Positions 31,598-43,699 of a stretch of DNA of 64,000 bases are shown here, piece by piece. How positions within the stretch are numbered: position 1 is the stretch's first letter; each line of letters opens with the position of its first letter. Under the pieces are notes generated by a model. That model was not told the DNA's origin. It was given only the letters and a program-made list of their open reading frames with translations, and did no database searches. The position numbers and the translations under genes were made by a program. This stretch comes from Petrolisthes cinctipes (lineage: Eukaryota > Arthropoda > Malacostraca > Decapoda > Porcellanidae): the NCBI GenBank assembly GCA_033782935.1, contig JAWQEG010000504.1:534001-598000 (forward strand). Direction: 5' to 3'.

Positions 31598-31807
31598 AGT
31601 GGGCGAGCGGTATTCAGCGGAGGAGGGGCTTAATACCTCACCGCGCCACCACCAGGTGGCTCCACTATCAGTACAGCGCCAGATTTGAATTTTATTTACT
31701 TCTGATGAACGTCACGGAATTGACCCTTCCAACCCAGATTATGCCTATACGGGGCCTGGGCTTGTGAAGGGGCCTATTCTATAGCAATCCAGCTGTGCTG
31801 GTTTCAC
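31598..31807 (-). repeat. DIRS right terminal inverted repeat
   Basis: Reverse complement of 24698-24907 with no difference seen over 210 bp. A further 48 bp (to 31855) is unique to this end and is mirrored in the ICR. Confidence 0.93.
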
Positions 31808-31889
31808 AACCAATAAATACAATTTAAGCGGCTAGAAGCCGCGACAAATGCACTAATATTGTCAATCTCTACTAGTCAAAGTTTAGGGA

Positions 31890-32620
31890 AAATTAAAATA
31901 TGCCTCATTATAGGGTGATACTGGAGAGAACCTCTTGTTTCTTCACTTCTTCAATGAGTCATGCTTCTTCAACAGAGGTGAAATGAGATTCCCTATACAG
32001 TTGGTGTAAGGGTGAGGTGACCCCACTTCACACTTGCATTTTTCACTGGAGGGAAGAAAATTATGATGCAGGGAAGAATATTATGATTGCATAACCAGTC
32101 ATACTGAGGCTATATTTCTGCACAAACAGCATACACACTATGATGAAAGTGTTCTAGCTGTGGAGATGTGCTTAACTATAATAGTATCTTATTTAAGGAC
32201 TTAGATTTCGATTTGGAAGGTAAAGACAGTGATAGAAGAGAAAGCTCTTCGCTTCATAAGTGGCTATATACTAAAAAAAAATTGCAGGAACATATCCATA
32301 TTTAGGAAATAAGGCCATCAATTGTGCCACTGTTTGCTTAATTAATTAATTAAATCATGGACTGAAAGGATTAATAGAGGTAAGCTATGCACTATCTCCC
32401 TTCAGATAAATTTGTTCTCGGTTAAAATGTGATAAATGTTTAAAGCAGTTCATGGTGAAAGCCTTGAAGGCTCACTTAATTGCTTCTCTAATAGAACGTG
32501 TGGGAATTGATTTACCCAAAGATGTAGTGTTCTGATGTATAATATTTGTGTACTTGAGAATGAAATTAAACATCTAAACAAAATCATTGACAAAGAGAAG
32601 AAGGAAGAAAAATAGTCAAG
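31890..32620 (+). pseudogene. Possible THAP/P-type transposase C-terminal relic
   Basis: Around 32235 the plus strand reads EEKALRFISGYILKKNC, followed by NRGKLCTISLQINLF and, near 32550, LENEIKHLNKIIDKEKK. The order 'I-x-G-Y-I-x-K-K-x-C', 'NRG.L..P', then a basic helix resembles the end of P-element/THAP9-like transposases. Several stops and frame changes are present and there is no catalytic core, so this is a weak call. Confidence 0.3.
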
Positions 32621-33221
32621 TAATTTTGTAAATTATACCGTAATTTAATATACTGTATGCTCTGTATATACAACAAAGTTTGTATTGATATTTCTATTAG
32701 AATATGAGAGGGTTAAGATATGTAAGCTTGTCTAGAATATCGGTAACATATATTAAGTCATATACAGCGATGATGTGATGGAGGGAGACATATATATTTA
32801 TTGAGCTTGGTATGTTACAAGTACGAATGATAATTGAATGCTTATTGTAGTGAAACGTGAATTATGCGAGGGAAAATAATTATTTAGCTTGTCACTGCAC
32901 ATTCTCGCGATCAAGGTATGTGGTACGCAGAGCGGTATAGGGTGTGGTGGTACGGAGCAGCGCTGTTTTTGGTGCCAATCGCTTGCAAATCATATCGAGT
33001 TTGCTATTTCATACATAAATATTGACATAGTAAACGAAATACGAAATTGGAAAAAAATTACTGCCGGAGCATTTTCCCATAATAAAATACATAGGGAGAG
33101 ACGTCTTATCATAACAAAGGTCGTGTGTTTTGTGGACTGTGGCGCGGTATGACATGTTGGGCCCACACGCATGCGCAGTTGATACGTTCCAGTGGCATTC
33201 CACTTCCTACTGCTACACCAC
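32621..33221. other. Interval without recognised genes
   Basis: AT-rich DNA with short frames only. Nothing that I can support. Confidence 0.5.
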
Positions 33222-34067
33222 CACCAACATGATGTCATGGGAGGTGGGTGGTACCAGTTGGGGTAGCCTACTGGAGGTTCACTTCACCTTCCCTCACCCA
33301 AACACATTCGTTAATTTTTATTAGAAGGGAATCAACCTGAGCAGATAATTGGTAAACTTCTATATCTTTCAAAATGTACACATGTTTTAACATTTATCCA
33401 TCTACAACATTATATCATACCCTGTCAGTCCTTATCTAAAAGAAAGCTGGAGATCTGAGTTTTCTTTGTTATGCATTATTCCGAGATATATGTACTATTG
33501 TAACAAATCGTACAGGTTTTCAACATATAGAAAACGTAAGACTATGTAAATGCAACACAATAATATTAATATTTGTTTTGTTGTTTTGCAATCACCCAGT
33601 CACTTGGTAGACCGTCTATTGCAGTACTTCCAGAATAACGATTGACATCCTCTTCATATAGCCTATGTATGAATTCCTGTGGCTAACCGGACATCTCCGA
33701 GTGTAAGAAGCATCCCAAGAAGTTGTAAGTGTAAAAACCCAGAAGAGGTTTAAAAGCAGCCTAGAAAATATTAATGGACTCAAAGGGATGGGGCTAAATA
33801 AGAAGTTGCCAAGAACTGAACAAATAGGCCATCAATACTACAGTTTAAACAAATCGTATGCTCTTATTAAATGCCAACAAACCCTTACAAACACACAAAC
33901 ACATAGTTTAGTAGCAAAGTACCCGACAATGCTCAGGATGTCATATATAACATGGTTTTGTGTGTGTAGTAAATTGGAGTTGGTGGGTGCTTGTAGAATA
34001 CTAAAGATATCGGCAGTGTGTAGAAGTTTTGAGTTACAAATGATGTGAGGAAAATTGGTTGATCAGG
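33222..34067 (+). repeat. Inverted segmental duplication, arm A (first part)
   Basis: This plus-strand stretch matches the reverse complement of about 49880-50870. Shared landmarks include CATCATGTTGGTGG near the outer end (as its complement), GGTGGGTGGTACCAGTTGGGG, TCGTTAATTTTTA, CATCTACAACATTATA, CATACATAGGCTAT/CATATAGCCTATGTATG, and GAGTTACAAATGAT. Similarity is moderate with many indels, so the duplication is old. Arm A is interrupted at 34067 by about 1.5 kb of insertions and resumes near 35595. Confidence 0.8.
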
Positions 34068-34192
34068 TCGATTGATTGATTTATATTAGGCGCCGTAACA
34101 GTTCGGTCATATAGCGCCAGAAAAAGGTGTTAGAGAGGTGTGACAGCAAACAGGAAAGAAATGGAAAGAAAAGAGGGACAGATGAGGAACTG

Positions 34193-35511
34193 GGGCCGGA
34201 TGCACGAAAGACCTTAGCGGCCGTTAAGTTACCTTAGCCGCCATTTTTTCCCTTAACTCACTATGGTGGTATGCACGAAACACCTTAGCGGCAATTGTGG
34301 CGGCCATCTTTAACCTTACGGCTAAGGGTGGTCGAGAGCACCCTTTAGACGACCATAGGGTTGAGTAGTGGAGCGTTGTGCTGCCGACCTGCCCAAATTA
34401 TCGTACAGTAATACCGAAATTATGGTACTTTCCTCAAAATTACGGTACGCTGTGCACATCAATTATGGTATTATTATTGTACTGTGCTAATCTTTATTAA
34501 TAAGCAAATTTTTAATAACCAAGTTATATTATAGGCCTACTATAAAAGAGGAAAATCACATAGGTTAAAAATGCGTTTATTTGTTATTATTTTTAAATTA
34601 TATCCTTGAATAGATGCTCTTTTCTTACCATAATTATTTATTTTGTATGTTCCGACATTGTATTGGTCTACTACAACTACCACCATTGTCCTACCACAAC
34701 AACAAACATTACACAGGGAATGGTAAGTTTGGAAAATCATCTAAACGGGAATGATCACCACCACATTCACTACTACCACAACTACAACCTTCACATAAAT
34801 AGAGAAGAAAAGTAGACAGTAAGAGAGGAAGTAAGGTGGTCAAAAATCTCGGCATATTCTGGTTGTAATAGCTAGGCCTAGGCCCCTGTTATGAAGTAGG
34901 CAAATTCAAAGTTTCTTAATCCTCCAAACTATGCTAGGAAACAAATTACCCTATAGCCTACATACTAAATCAACGTGTATTCTGGTGTGATGAGGACGAA
35001 TGGTAGCCACCAGAAAATGTGTTCTCTTTTTTTCCATTCAGTTATCATAATCATGAGTTCTTCATCAGCTGCAGTATAATTTGCAATCTTGCAAGCTTAG
35101 TAGGAGGCTCTTCTGCCATATCAAGTAATTAAATGCCAAAATAAATACTTCTATGCTCAAGAAATCTCACACAATGTTCACATTCCACTTCACGCAATGA
35201 AAATGAGTCATTTGTTTGTTTTCTGTGATAAGCTGTCATCCCAACTGACTTCTGATTGGCTTATGTTGCCTAACTTGTCTATGAAGCTGCCCTCTCATTG
35301 GCCCAGAGAATGTCAGCTGGTGGTCCATAGTCGGAAGGGAATGGAACGAAACAAACATGGCCGACTGCTAAGATCACCTAAGGGAACACTAAGGTTGATG
35401 TTAAGGCCAATAGAGCATACAACCATAGCAGCAACCTTACCATCCCCTTAGTGAAACTGCCTAAGGTTACCTTAACGGTCACTCCGCTAAGGTCTTTCGT
35501 GCATCCGCCCC
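34193..35511. mobile_element. Harbinger-type MITE, copy A, target duplication CTG
   Basis: It starts GGGCCGGATGCACGAAAGAC and ends TCTTTCGTGCATCCGCCCC. CTG flanks both sides (34190-34192, 35512-35514). The unoccupied paralogous site at about 3900 reads GAACTGAAAGC with a single CTG, which confirms the ends. The TIR shares GGGCCGGAT-CA-GAAA with the autonomous-type Harbinger at 13422. The interior is AT-rich and has no transposase. The copy at 39915 is the same element in the opposite orientation. Confidence 0.9.
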
Positions 35512-35594
35512 CTGAAAGCTAGTGGCTGGGGTCGAAGGGGAGCCAAAATCCTTAAATTAGTGCTCACATCACTATAGGCAATATCTGCTACGGG

Positions 35595-35925
35595 GCTGGT
35601 TGATTAGAGGTAGGTTTTGTGTGTGTGTAGATTCTGTAGAAAAAAAGAAATTGTTGGGGTAAAAATGATAATAGAGTATAGATATGTATAGAATAAAGAG
35701 TGTTGTGAGTGTGTGTTGTGTTGTGTGTGTGTGAGAGAGAGAGAGTAGAACAAGAAGAGTGAGGCTTATTATTGTGTTCGTGTGAAAAAAAAGGGCTCCC
35801 AGGAAGGTGCAAACTTGAACTCGTAAATTGAGGGGGAAATAAATATACCTTTGGTGTATTAGAGCTCCTTGATTCCTCCAAAGTATAAATAATATCAATA
35901 AACACAACCAGATTAATAATAATAA

Positions 35926-35956
<31 letters not shown>

Positions 35957-37010
35957 AATGGTGGCCTGTTGTTGTTTCTTGGAATAGTTTAATTAAAAGA
36001 ATCAGTTGTTCTTGATTACCAGTAAACTGAACCATATTAAAAATAATATTAATATTAATTATAATAAGAGTTTTAGTTTGTTGTTGTTGCTTGGAATAGT
36101 TAAATTAAAAGAATCAGTTGTTGCTCTGGATATCATTAATAAGGGAACTGGAAACGAATTGACTAATAATTATTATGGAGTTATTCCATACTAATTAATC
36201 GTGTTTGTCTTTGGTACATAGACAAAACCGGCTCCATAGATTGGAAATAGGGAAGCTATTCATAGTTGAAGTCCTCAGTATATTTTCCTACAGATGTCAA
36301 GTTTTATTTATGATTGCGAACCCGTGTGTGTGTGTGTTACAACGTAAGCAGTGAATGATGTCTCATATTAGACTTCAAGGATTTCAGTATTCACTCACAA
36401 AATTTAATTGCATGTAAATATGTATTTTTAAAGGGGGTAATACACTTTTGGTACATTGGAAGGCCTTGACTTCTCAAAAGTATGAAAGGAAACAGAACCA
36501 AATGACCAAATATAATATTATTCTGTTGCTTGGAACAGTTAGGAGGAATCATTTGCTCCAGAATTATTAACACGGTAATACCTCCTTAAGGCAGAGCAGC
36601 AGTGTATAGAAGTGTCCAATGGAATCTTAATTATCAATGAACTGTGCAATTTCGTATATCCAATACGAAAATACTGGTATAATTATTTATAAACAAAGTA
36701 AATGTATTCCATTTAGGTCCTTATTGCTTCATTACTAAGCTATTGAATAATTTAATGTAACCAACAGTCCATGCAAGCACTGGTGGGAGCAAACTTTCGA
36801 ATGAAGGAGTGTCCTCCTCTGGGCCACTCCCTGGGGACGATTTACCCCGCTCCCATCGGCCAGCATGCCCCGGATCCCCGGAATGCCTAGTAGAAGTTTA
36901 GTCTTGGCTCCTGGTACCAGTTTCATTAATATGGGGAAAGTTACACATTCTTCTGGTCATCGTGGGGTCAGTGACAAGCAGCACGAGACTTCAATAACCG
37001 GTCACAACAT
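35595..37010 (+). repeat. Inverted segmental duplication, arm A (second part)
   Basis: Matches the reverse complement of about 48056-49880. Landmarks: CTGGTTGATTAGAGGTAGG, ATACCTTTGGTGTATTAGAG, ATAAACACAACCAG followed by (AAT)n, GGTCCTTATTGCTTCATTA, TGGGCCACTCCCTGGGGACG, and AATATGGGGAAAGTTACACA to CACGAGAC at the inner end. Matching stops near 37010/48056. No intact gene is seen in either arm. Confidence 0.78.
35918..35959. repeat. (AAT)n microsatellite
   Basis: ATTAATAATAATAATAATAA run; its counterpart on the other arm is the (ATT)n run at 49390-49452. Confidence 0.9.
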
Positions 37011-37550
37011 GAATGTCTGCCTGGTATATGAATGTTTGCCTGGTATATTTATTCAAGACAGATTTATGACTTATATTGCCATTAATCAAGATGAAGGAAC
37101 CATAATTGTTTCAAGGTATATAGCAGTTTGATAAGAGAATGTCGATGTGAACCTAAAGTCTCCCTGCAAGATCTTTATGGTTGGAAACCAGGATTGAAAA
37201 TGAGAGTTCCTGAATTCAATTGCTTACAAACGTTGCTGATTGTCCTGTGACGGTCAAGAGAGGAAGTTATATTCTCTAAAGCAAAGGCAATGGTATGATA
37301 TCAGTTTGTTTTCCCTGGGATTACCTTTGCTGCTGCATTATCACACCCTGTGACTGTTAGGCAGGACTCGCTACCATCCAGTAGTACCCTACAAGGATGA
37401 TAGACTATAAAGGATAGTCCGCCAGACACTTGTTTTCCCACAATGCACCGCGGAAGTGACGTCACACTTGTAAACAAACCTTGCCTGGTGCTCAGAGAGT
37501 CTATAGTCCAATTTAAAGTGTACGTGAAGCGTGAATGTCTGAACCATATT

Positions 37551-37772
37551 ATGGGTGTATGTGCAGTGTACAATTGCAATAATGGCAGTAGACATGCCAA
37601 AAGGGACAGGGTGAAGCTGTTTCGGTTCCTAAGAGACCAAGAGAAAGCTAAAAAATGGGTATGGGCGTGCAAACATGAGGACAAATTTAATGTTGAATTG
37701 GCCCGAGTGTGCTCTCTACATTTTATGACAAGGATCTCCAAAGAAGATCAGAATATTGCAACCTTGAGCTGA
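37551..37772 (+). pseudogene. THAP-domain exon, copy 2 (internal deletion)
   Basis: MGVCAVYNCNNGSRHAKRD begins a THAP zinc finger with both N-terminal cysteines kept, then FRFLRDQEKAKKWVWACK and ARVCSLHF. Compared with copy 1 at 19079, about 48 bp after CSLHF are missing, which removes the DYVPRD part and shifts the frame, so the end (ISKEDQNIATLS) is not original. Past the stop, a GAACCAG/GTACTG site matches the donor of copy 1. The homology block extends from 37391 (AAGGATGATAGA) to about 38013, where a LINE fragment interrupts it. It is part of a repeat family and not a working gene. Confidence 0.72.
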
Positions 37773-38013
37773 ACCGACTCAACACCTTCCAAAATTCTAA
37801 TCGAGAACCAGGTACTGTATGTTGAGATCTATCAAAAGCCTAACTTACTGTTACTTGTATCATTACACCTTCAGATATTCGCTTATACTGTACATATTTT
37901 TAACTTTACCTCATCTTATGATACTCTACTGTACAGTATGTAGGTTAGGTTAGGCTAGACCAAGTCTACCTAACTTTGTTAGAAATACTGACTGCATCCC
38001 CTATTAGTGATAA

Positions 38014-39296
38014 CTTAAAGAAAAGAAGAGAGTTTATAGGGAGAAGTCAAGACAGGCTAAGAGGGCGGTAGCAGAAGTAAAAGAAGCAGTTTGGCAAGAA
38101 TGGAATAGGAATATTGATATTGCAGAAGGTAGGAAGAAAATGTTCAAAGTAGCAAAGCAAATGAGGAAGGAAAGAAAGGATGTGGTTGGAGCCATATATG
38201 TTAAAGATGAAAACGCAAGCATTTTGGGGAAGGAGCAAATGGTGAAGGAGATATAATGAAGGCGTCTGGACACATTAGGATCAGAGGGGTAATAAAAGTG
38301 TTCAAACAGGTACAGGAAGAGGAGGAGATGCCAGAGGAATGGGGTGAGTGTATCACAATCCCTTTTTATAAAGGGAAAGGAGATGCTTTGTCTTGAAGAA
38401 AATACAGGGGAGTGAGGCTACTGGAACATGGAATGAAGCTATGGGAGAAGGTGTTGGAGCAAAGATTGAGGAAGTTAGTTAGGATGTTGAGTGCCAGTTT
38501 GATTTTCAAAAGGGAACGTCAAAGATAGATGCAGTATTTATAATGAGGCAATTACAGGAGAAGTATGCAGAGAAGAACAAAATGCTGTATCATGTTTTTG
38601 TAGATCTGGAGAAGGCATTTGACAGAGTCCCAAGAGTGGCAATCAGATGGGCTTTAAGGAGACAAAAAATTCCAGAGAGGCTGATAAATTTGTTGATGGC
38701 TTTGTATGTGAACACCAGATCAAGAGTTAAGACTGGAGTAGGAACATCAGATGAATTTGAGATAAAGGTGGGAGTTCATCAGGGATCAGCACTGAGTCCT
38801 TTGTTCTTTATTGTGGTAATGGAAGAGGTGACAAGGGAGAGGAGAGAGGGGGGGTTGTGGGAGTTGCTATATGCTTATGATCTGGTATTAACAGCAAGGA
38901 ATGAAGAAGTGGTTGATAGGTTCAACAAATGGAAAAGTGGAATTGAAAGGAGAGGCTTGAAGATAAATATGGGGAAGACCCAAGTGTTGCTTACAGGAAA
39001 GGAACCTATGGAGAGGCAAGACAGAGGAAGATTTCCATGTAACTGTTGTGGCAGAGGGATGGGTGTTAACTCAATTTTTTGTAGTGGTTGTAACAAGTGG
39101 TGTCACTTGAGGCGTTCTTGGTTGAGGAATGTGAATCAGGCAGGAGAAAAATACAGGCATCCAGAATGTGAAAGAGGTGGGAGAGAGCAGAGGGTGGGGA
39201 GATTGATTCTGGAGGGGGATAGAGGAAGTTTACAGATTGTTGATCAGTTTTGTTACCTAGAGGAGATGCTTATCTTGCGAGTCTGTGTATATATGT
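38014..39296 (+). pseudogene. LINE reverse transcriptase fragment with YAYD in place of YADD
   Basis: From about 38543 the frame is open for 251 residues: MLYHVFVDLEKAFDRVPR, GVHQGSALSPLFFIVVMEE, then LLYAYDLVLTARNEE, where the first catalytic Asp of YADD is Tyr. After the RT comes a Cys/His cluster (CNCCGRGMGVNSIFCSGC, then KWCHLR), a zinc motif typical of one group of invertebrate LINEs. Upstream (38034-38540) the linker region is present in shifting frames (VWQEWNRNIDIAEG, FYKGKGD). The lost Asp, stops and frame changes show it is dead. It directly abuts the end of the THAP repeat copy at 38013. Confidence 0.85.
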
Positions 39297-39914
39297 GAAG
39301 ACATACGTATATTAGTACTCTAAATTATGAATACATAGAATTTGTAATGAGGAGATATTTGGTAATACGTTTATATATTTATTTATCCTAATGTGATGAT
39401 GTTAGGATGTGTATGTATTTGTAAATATATGTACTATTGCGGACAAAAGTTTCTTTCTACTCCGGGTGATAAGTCCTCACGACTGCTGCCCCTTTTCTGG
39501 CCGGCAGGTTGCTGTTGGCTCGAGAACTACACCACGTAATACAGTAACCGATCAGTTGACTTACTAGGATTCGGATAGGAAGTAATTTACCCCCCCCCCC
39601 TCTTTCTCTCTCTCATGTGTACAGCATATACAGTAAATAGATGCATTAGATGATAGGTAATATCAGGTGCAAAACAAAATAATGACTATTGCACAAGAAG
39701 ATAACCCAGTACTATTATTTGTCAGAAATTACACAAAAGCTGTAATATTACTAGAATAAACTGAATCATAGTTCTTATTAGTATGATTTTAAGCCCACAG
39801 AAGCATGTAGTAAAATGAAGAATGATATACCTCATTTAAAATGCAATGGGAGCAATGACCTTTTGAAAGTAATGTTGGCTGTGTTCACTATTATGGTATC
39901 TTTTCAAGGACTAG

Positions 39915-41239
39915 GGGGCGGATGCACGAAAGACCTTAGCGGAGTGACGGTTAAGGTAACCTTAGGCAGTTTCACTAAGAGGATGGTATGGTTGCTGCTA
40001 TGGTTGTATGCTCTATTGGCCTTAACATCAACCTTAGTGTTCTCTTAGGTGATCTTAGCAGTCGGCCATGTTTGTTTCATTCCATTCCCTTCCGACTATG
40101 GACCACCAGCTGACATTCTCTGGGCCAATGAGAGGGCAGCTTCATAGACACGTTAGACAACATAAGCCAATCAGAAGTCAGTTGGGATGACAGCTTATCA
40201 CAGAAATCAAACAAATGACTCATTTTCATTGCGTGAAGTGGGAGGTGAACATTGTGTGAGATTTCTTGAGCATAAGTATTTATTTTGACATTTAATTACT
40301 TGATATGGCAGAAGAGCCTCCTACTAAGCTTGCAAGATTGCAAATTATACTGCAGCTGATGAAGAACTCATGATTATGATAACTGAATGAAAAACAAAGA
40401 GAATACATTTTCTGGTGCCTACCATTCGTCCACATAACACCAGAATACACATTGATTTAATATGTAGGCTATAGGGTCATTTGTTTCCTAGCATAGTTTG
40501 GAGGATTAAGAAACTTTGAATTTGCCGACTTCATAACAGGGAGGCCTAGCTATTACAAACCAGAGTATGCCGAGATTTCTGACCACCTTAATTCCTCTCT
40601 TACTGTCTACTTTTCTTCTCTATTTATGTGAAGGTTGTAGTTGTGGTAGTAGTGAATGTGGTGGTGATGATTCCCGTTTAGATAATTTTCCAAACTTACC
40701 ATTCCCTGTGTAATGTTTGTTGTTGTGGTAGGACAATGGTGGTAGTTGTAGTAGACCAATACAATGTCGGAACATATAAAATAAATAATTAGGGTGAGAA
40801 AGAGCATCTATTCAAGGATATAATTTAAAAATAATAACAAATAAAAGCATTTATAACCTATGTGATTTTTCTGTCTTTCATAGTATAACTTGGTTATTAA
40901 AAATTTGCTTATTAGTTAAGATTAGCACAGCAGTACAATAATACCATAATTGATGTGCACAGCGTAACATAATTTTGAGGAAAGTACCATAATTTTGAGG
41001 AAAAAACCATAATTTCGGCATTACTGTACGATAATTTGGGCAGGTCGGCAGCACAACGCTCCTCTACTCAACCCTACGGTCGTCTAAAGGGTGCTCTCGA
41101 CCACCCTTAGCCGTAAGGTTAAAGATGGCCGCCACAATTGCCGCTAAGGTGTTTCGTGCATACCACCTTAGTGAGTTAAGGGCAAAAATGGCGGCTAAGG
41201 TAACTTAACGGCCGCTAAGGTCTTTCGTGCATCCGGCCC
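39915..41239. mobile_element. Harbinger-type MITE, copy B, target duplication TAG
   Basis: It starts GGGGCGGATGCACGAAAGAC and ends CTTTCGTGCATCCGGCCC, flanked by TAG (39912-39914 and 41240-41242). It is the reverse complement of copy A along its length, including the ACTACAACTACCACCATTGT region and the GGACCACCAGCTGACATTC region. Confidence 0.88.
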
Positions 41240-41298
41240 TAGGTCTGTAGCATACGGCTGTCTCATGACCGGACCACTGTTCGATTCATGCACTTAGA
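41240..41298 (+). other. Weak tRNA-like (SINE head) sequence
   Basis: GTAGCATACGG resembles an A box and GTTCGATTC a B box, 30 bp apart, with CTCATGA between them as a possible anticodon loop. The acceptor stem does not pair and the left half is cut by the MITE. At most a decayed tRNA-derived SINE. Confidence 0.2.
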
Positions 41299-41974
41299 TT
41301 TACTCCATATAACCTGTAGTTCCGTATTTGCAGCACCTATATGTAATATATCCATTTATATATGTTTTTATATTTACTTTTTAAGTCAGTCATGTTTCCA
41401 CTAGTTAAAAGAAAGTAAATTATTTTTGTGTCCCTAACAGTCCATAGGACATCTTATTCACAAAAGCAAAGTTCATTCTTTCTTAAGAAAATAATTATTT
41501 TCTTCTTAAGCGTTCATTCATGCTCCGAAATCAAAATATAAACTCATACTAATAGAATAGCAACACCACTCACTGTTTCGAAATAAGCCTGAAACACTAT
41601 GGGAGATCAGTAATGCAAGCATACGAGTAAGGGAAAACTCTGATATGCCTAGTGAATACAGGCCCTGGCTACGTGTAAAAGGAAAATGGTATATTAATGA
41701 TACAGTCAGCGTTCAAGGTGTTAAATACTAGTACTGGCATTTTCTTCTTGTTTAGTTATTACTTGCTTTGCACCTGATATTACCTATCAACTAATGCATC
41801 TATTTATATGCTATACATTCCTATCCGAATCCTAGACAGTCAACTGTTCGGTCGCTGGTTTAGGTGGTGGTGTAGTTCTCGAGCAAGCAGCACCCTGCCG
41901 GCCAGAAATGGGCCAGCAGTCGTGTGGACTTATCACCCGGAGTAGAAAGAAACTTTTGTCCGCAATAGTACCTA

Positions 41975-43029
41975 AGCTACTGACCATGGATAGTTGAGTA
42001 GGCTTTGATAATTAGTTGGATAGTATTCCAGTAGTCTTGTGACGTCGTACCAAGCCAACGTCCTTTCCTGGATGTTAGCACTGTCAACTGAAGAATGTTG
42101 ATATGTTGATTGAAGCACTGTAGCTGTGAAGTTATTTGAGCTGCTAATATAGTCTCTCACTGTAGTTGAAGTTGAAGTATTTACCTCACTAGGCTATACT
42201 GTAGTGTAAGTATAGTAGTAGTGATAGTATTGCTAGTGTGGTAGTGATGGTAGTACTAGTAGTAGGTGAGGGTAGTGTGGTGAGTGGTAGGGATGGGTGA
42301 CGCAACCAGTGTGTGGTAGGATGCGCGGGACTGTAGTCAAGCAAGGCCAGTGCCTGTGTTGGCTTGTGTTTGCTGACTCCACTGTCCTTCACTTAACCAC
42401 TTACTTCTATCAATCCTTCCTTCACTTTTTCACTTCTCCTTTCTTCTCTTTTTACTTTTGTGTATTTTCTTAGGTTATCACTTGCTATTAATTGTTTTGT
42501 TTCTCTCCTTTTTCCACCATATATGTTCGTATCACCACCGTTGGTCACCAAATGTGTGCTAGTGCGAACGGTCACTTACACAAGTCTGTAGTTTTTGTCG
42601 TGGCTGGCTGTTGTCTCTTCAGAGTATATTTTTAGAATAGGTTATGTGATTATTATGGTATGGAGAGTTAGCACACCTTGTCTTTGTTTAACAAGATTTT
42701 ATTAATAACCCAAGTGGTAGTACAGATTCACAAAAGGGTTAAGTTAGACTTAGGAGCTAACTTAAAAAGAGAGAGATGGCTATGAGACCCCTTGTGTAGC
42801 GATCGGGTATCTCTAGCATACTACCGTATAGGAGCACACTTAGGAGCTCTCTGTGTTGTACCTCGTGACTTGTAACGTCACTTGTTGCTGAGGAAGCTTG
42901 GCTCCCATGATCAGATCTAGTCCTGTCTTGGACCCGTTAATGTCTAGTCAGCTAGTTTGAGTGATCATGTGAGGTACATGGTGTATGACTCACTACCTAT
43001 GTAGGTATATTATTATATGTAATTATATG
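41975..43029. other. Interval without recognised genes
   Basis: TAGTA-rich stretch at 42190-42270. Otherwise no frame, repeat or RNA signal that I can support. A start of the 5' LTR of the Gypsy element could lie at its right end but I cannot place it. Confidence 0.4.
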
Positions 43030-43294
43030 TAGTTTTAACCGGTTCATTCCTTTAAACTTCTCTTAACTTACAAGTAACAGAGAATTATTAGAGACTGAAA
43101 ATGAATTAAGGAGTTATAAACACACTTAAGAGAGGTAACTCGCAAGACTATAGTAGCTGCCGGTACATTGATGACCCCCGGAGTGTAACTTAAGCTGAAC
43201 CAAAGCTTTTACAAAACTTACTTCACCCACCGAGTCAGACAACCACCTAGCCGCAGCTGCCCATCTCTAGCTATCAACATTCTCCACAATCGAG

Positions 43295-43564
43295 ATGCTG
43301 ACTTGGTTCAGACGTGCAGAAGTACAATTCCGGCTTAAAAAAGTAAACCACTCCTCCACAAAAGCTGACCACGTCTTAGCAGCCTTTCCAGATGATCTGT
43401 TCCCTCACATAGCAGAGTGGCTGGAGACAAAGGGCGATGCAGCAGTACAATACGAAGATCTGAAGGCCTATCTCCTGCAGCGGTTTACACCTTCGCCGGC
43501 ACTGCGAACTACACAACTCCTCCACTTGGCAACTAGAAACCTTCTGATGCCTTACTGGAAATGA
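43295..43564 (+). pseudogene. Gypsy gag fragment
   Basis: MLTWFRRAEVQFRLKKVNHS followed by KADHVLAAFPDDLFPHIAEW and YEDLKAYLLQRFTPS matches the capsid-like region of Gypsy gag common in arthropods (W-F--E--F, T--Y----LP, Y--LK--L---F). The frame ends after 89 residues. A continuation lies in the next frame from 43561 (ALARIPPAPKGKPRQVDIL, LWLLHLPEPIHAAI). The nucleocapsid and protease are not recognised. Confidence 0.7.
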
Positions 43565-43699
43565 GGGCATTAGCGAGAATTCCTCCAGCACCCAAAGGGA
43601 AGCCACGCCAAGTAGACATACTGCGAGCACTATGGCTCCTTCACCTACCAGAACCCATTCATGCAGCTATTCCCAACACAGAAGAAATCAGTGAGGACG

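Larger units (their letters stand above)
24686..31855 (+). mobile_element. DIRS-type tyrosine-recombinase retrotransposon, complete ends
   Basis: The outer boundaries are fixed by the internal complementary region (ICR) at 31441-31543. Its first part is the reverse complement of the left end (from ATTATTGGTATAG, 24686) and its second part that of the right end (to CAAATGCACTA, 31855). Terminal inverted repeats of 210 bp lie at 24698-24907 and 31598-31807, apparently identical. Inside, in order, are gag, RT/RNase H with the associated DIRS domain, and a tyrosine recombinase. There is no target duplication, as expected for recombinase-mediated integration of a circle. Size is 7.2 kb. GC content is clearly higher than in the surroundings. 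Confidence 0.93.
39430..41970. mobile_element. Inverted-repeat element split by a MITE
   Basis: GTACTATTGCGGACAAAAGT at about 39431 returns inverted at about 41970 (ACTTTTGTCCGCAATAGTAC). The arms stay related for about 280 bp (CTACTCCGGGTGATAAGTCC, CCGGCAGG, CGAATCCTA, GGTGCAAA-TATTACCT). The MITE at 39915-41239 sits between the arms. No coding capacity; superfamily unknown. Confidence 0.75.

Noticed and set aside
31567..31767. 66-residue frame matching one at 24738-24935
   Set aside because: The identity comes from the DIRS terminal inverted repeats, not from a shared gene.
41240..41298. A working tRNA gene
   Set aside because: Box-like motifs exist but the acceptor stem does not pair and the 5' part is lost; listed only as a weak SINE-like trace.
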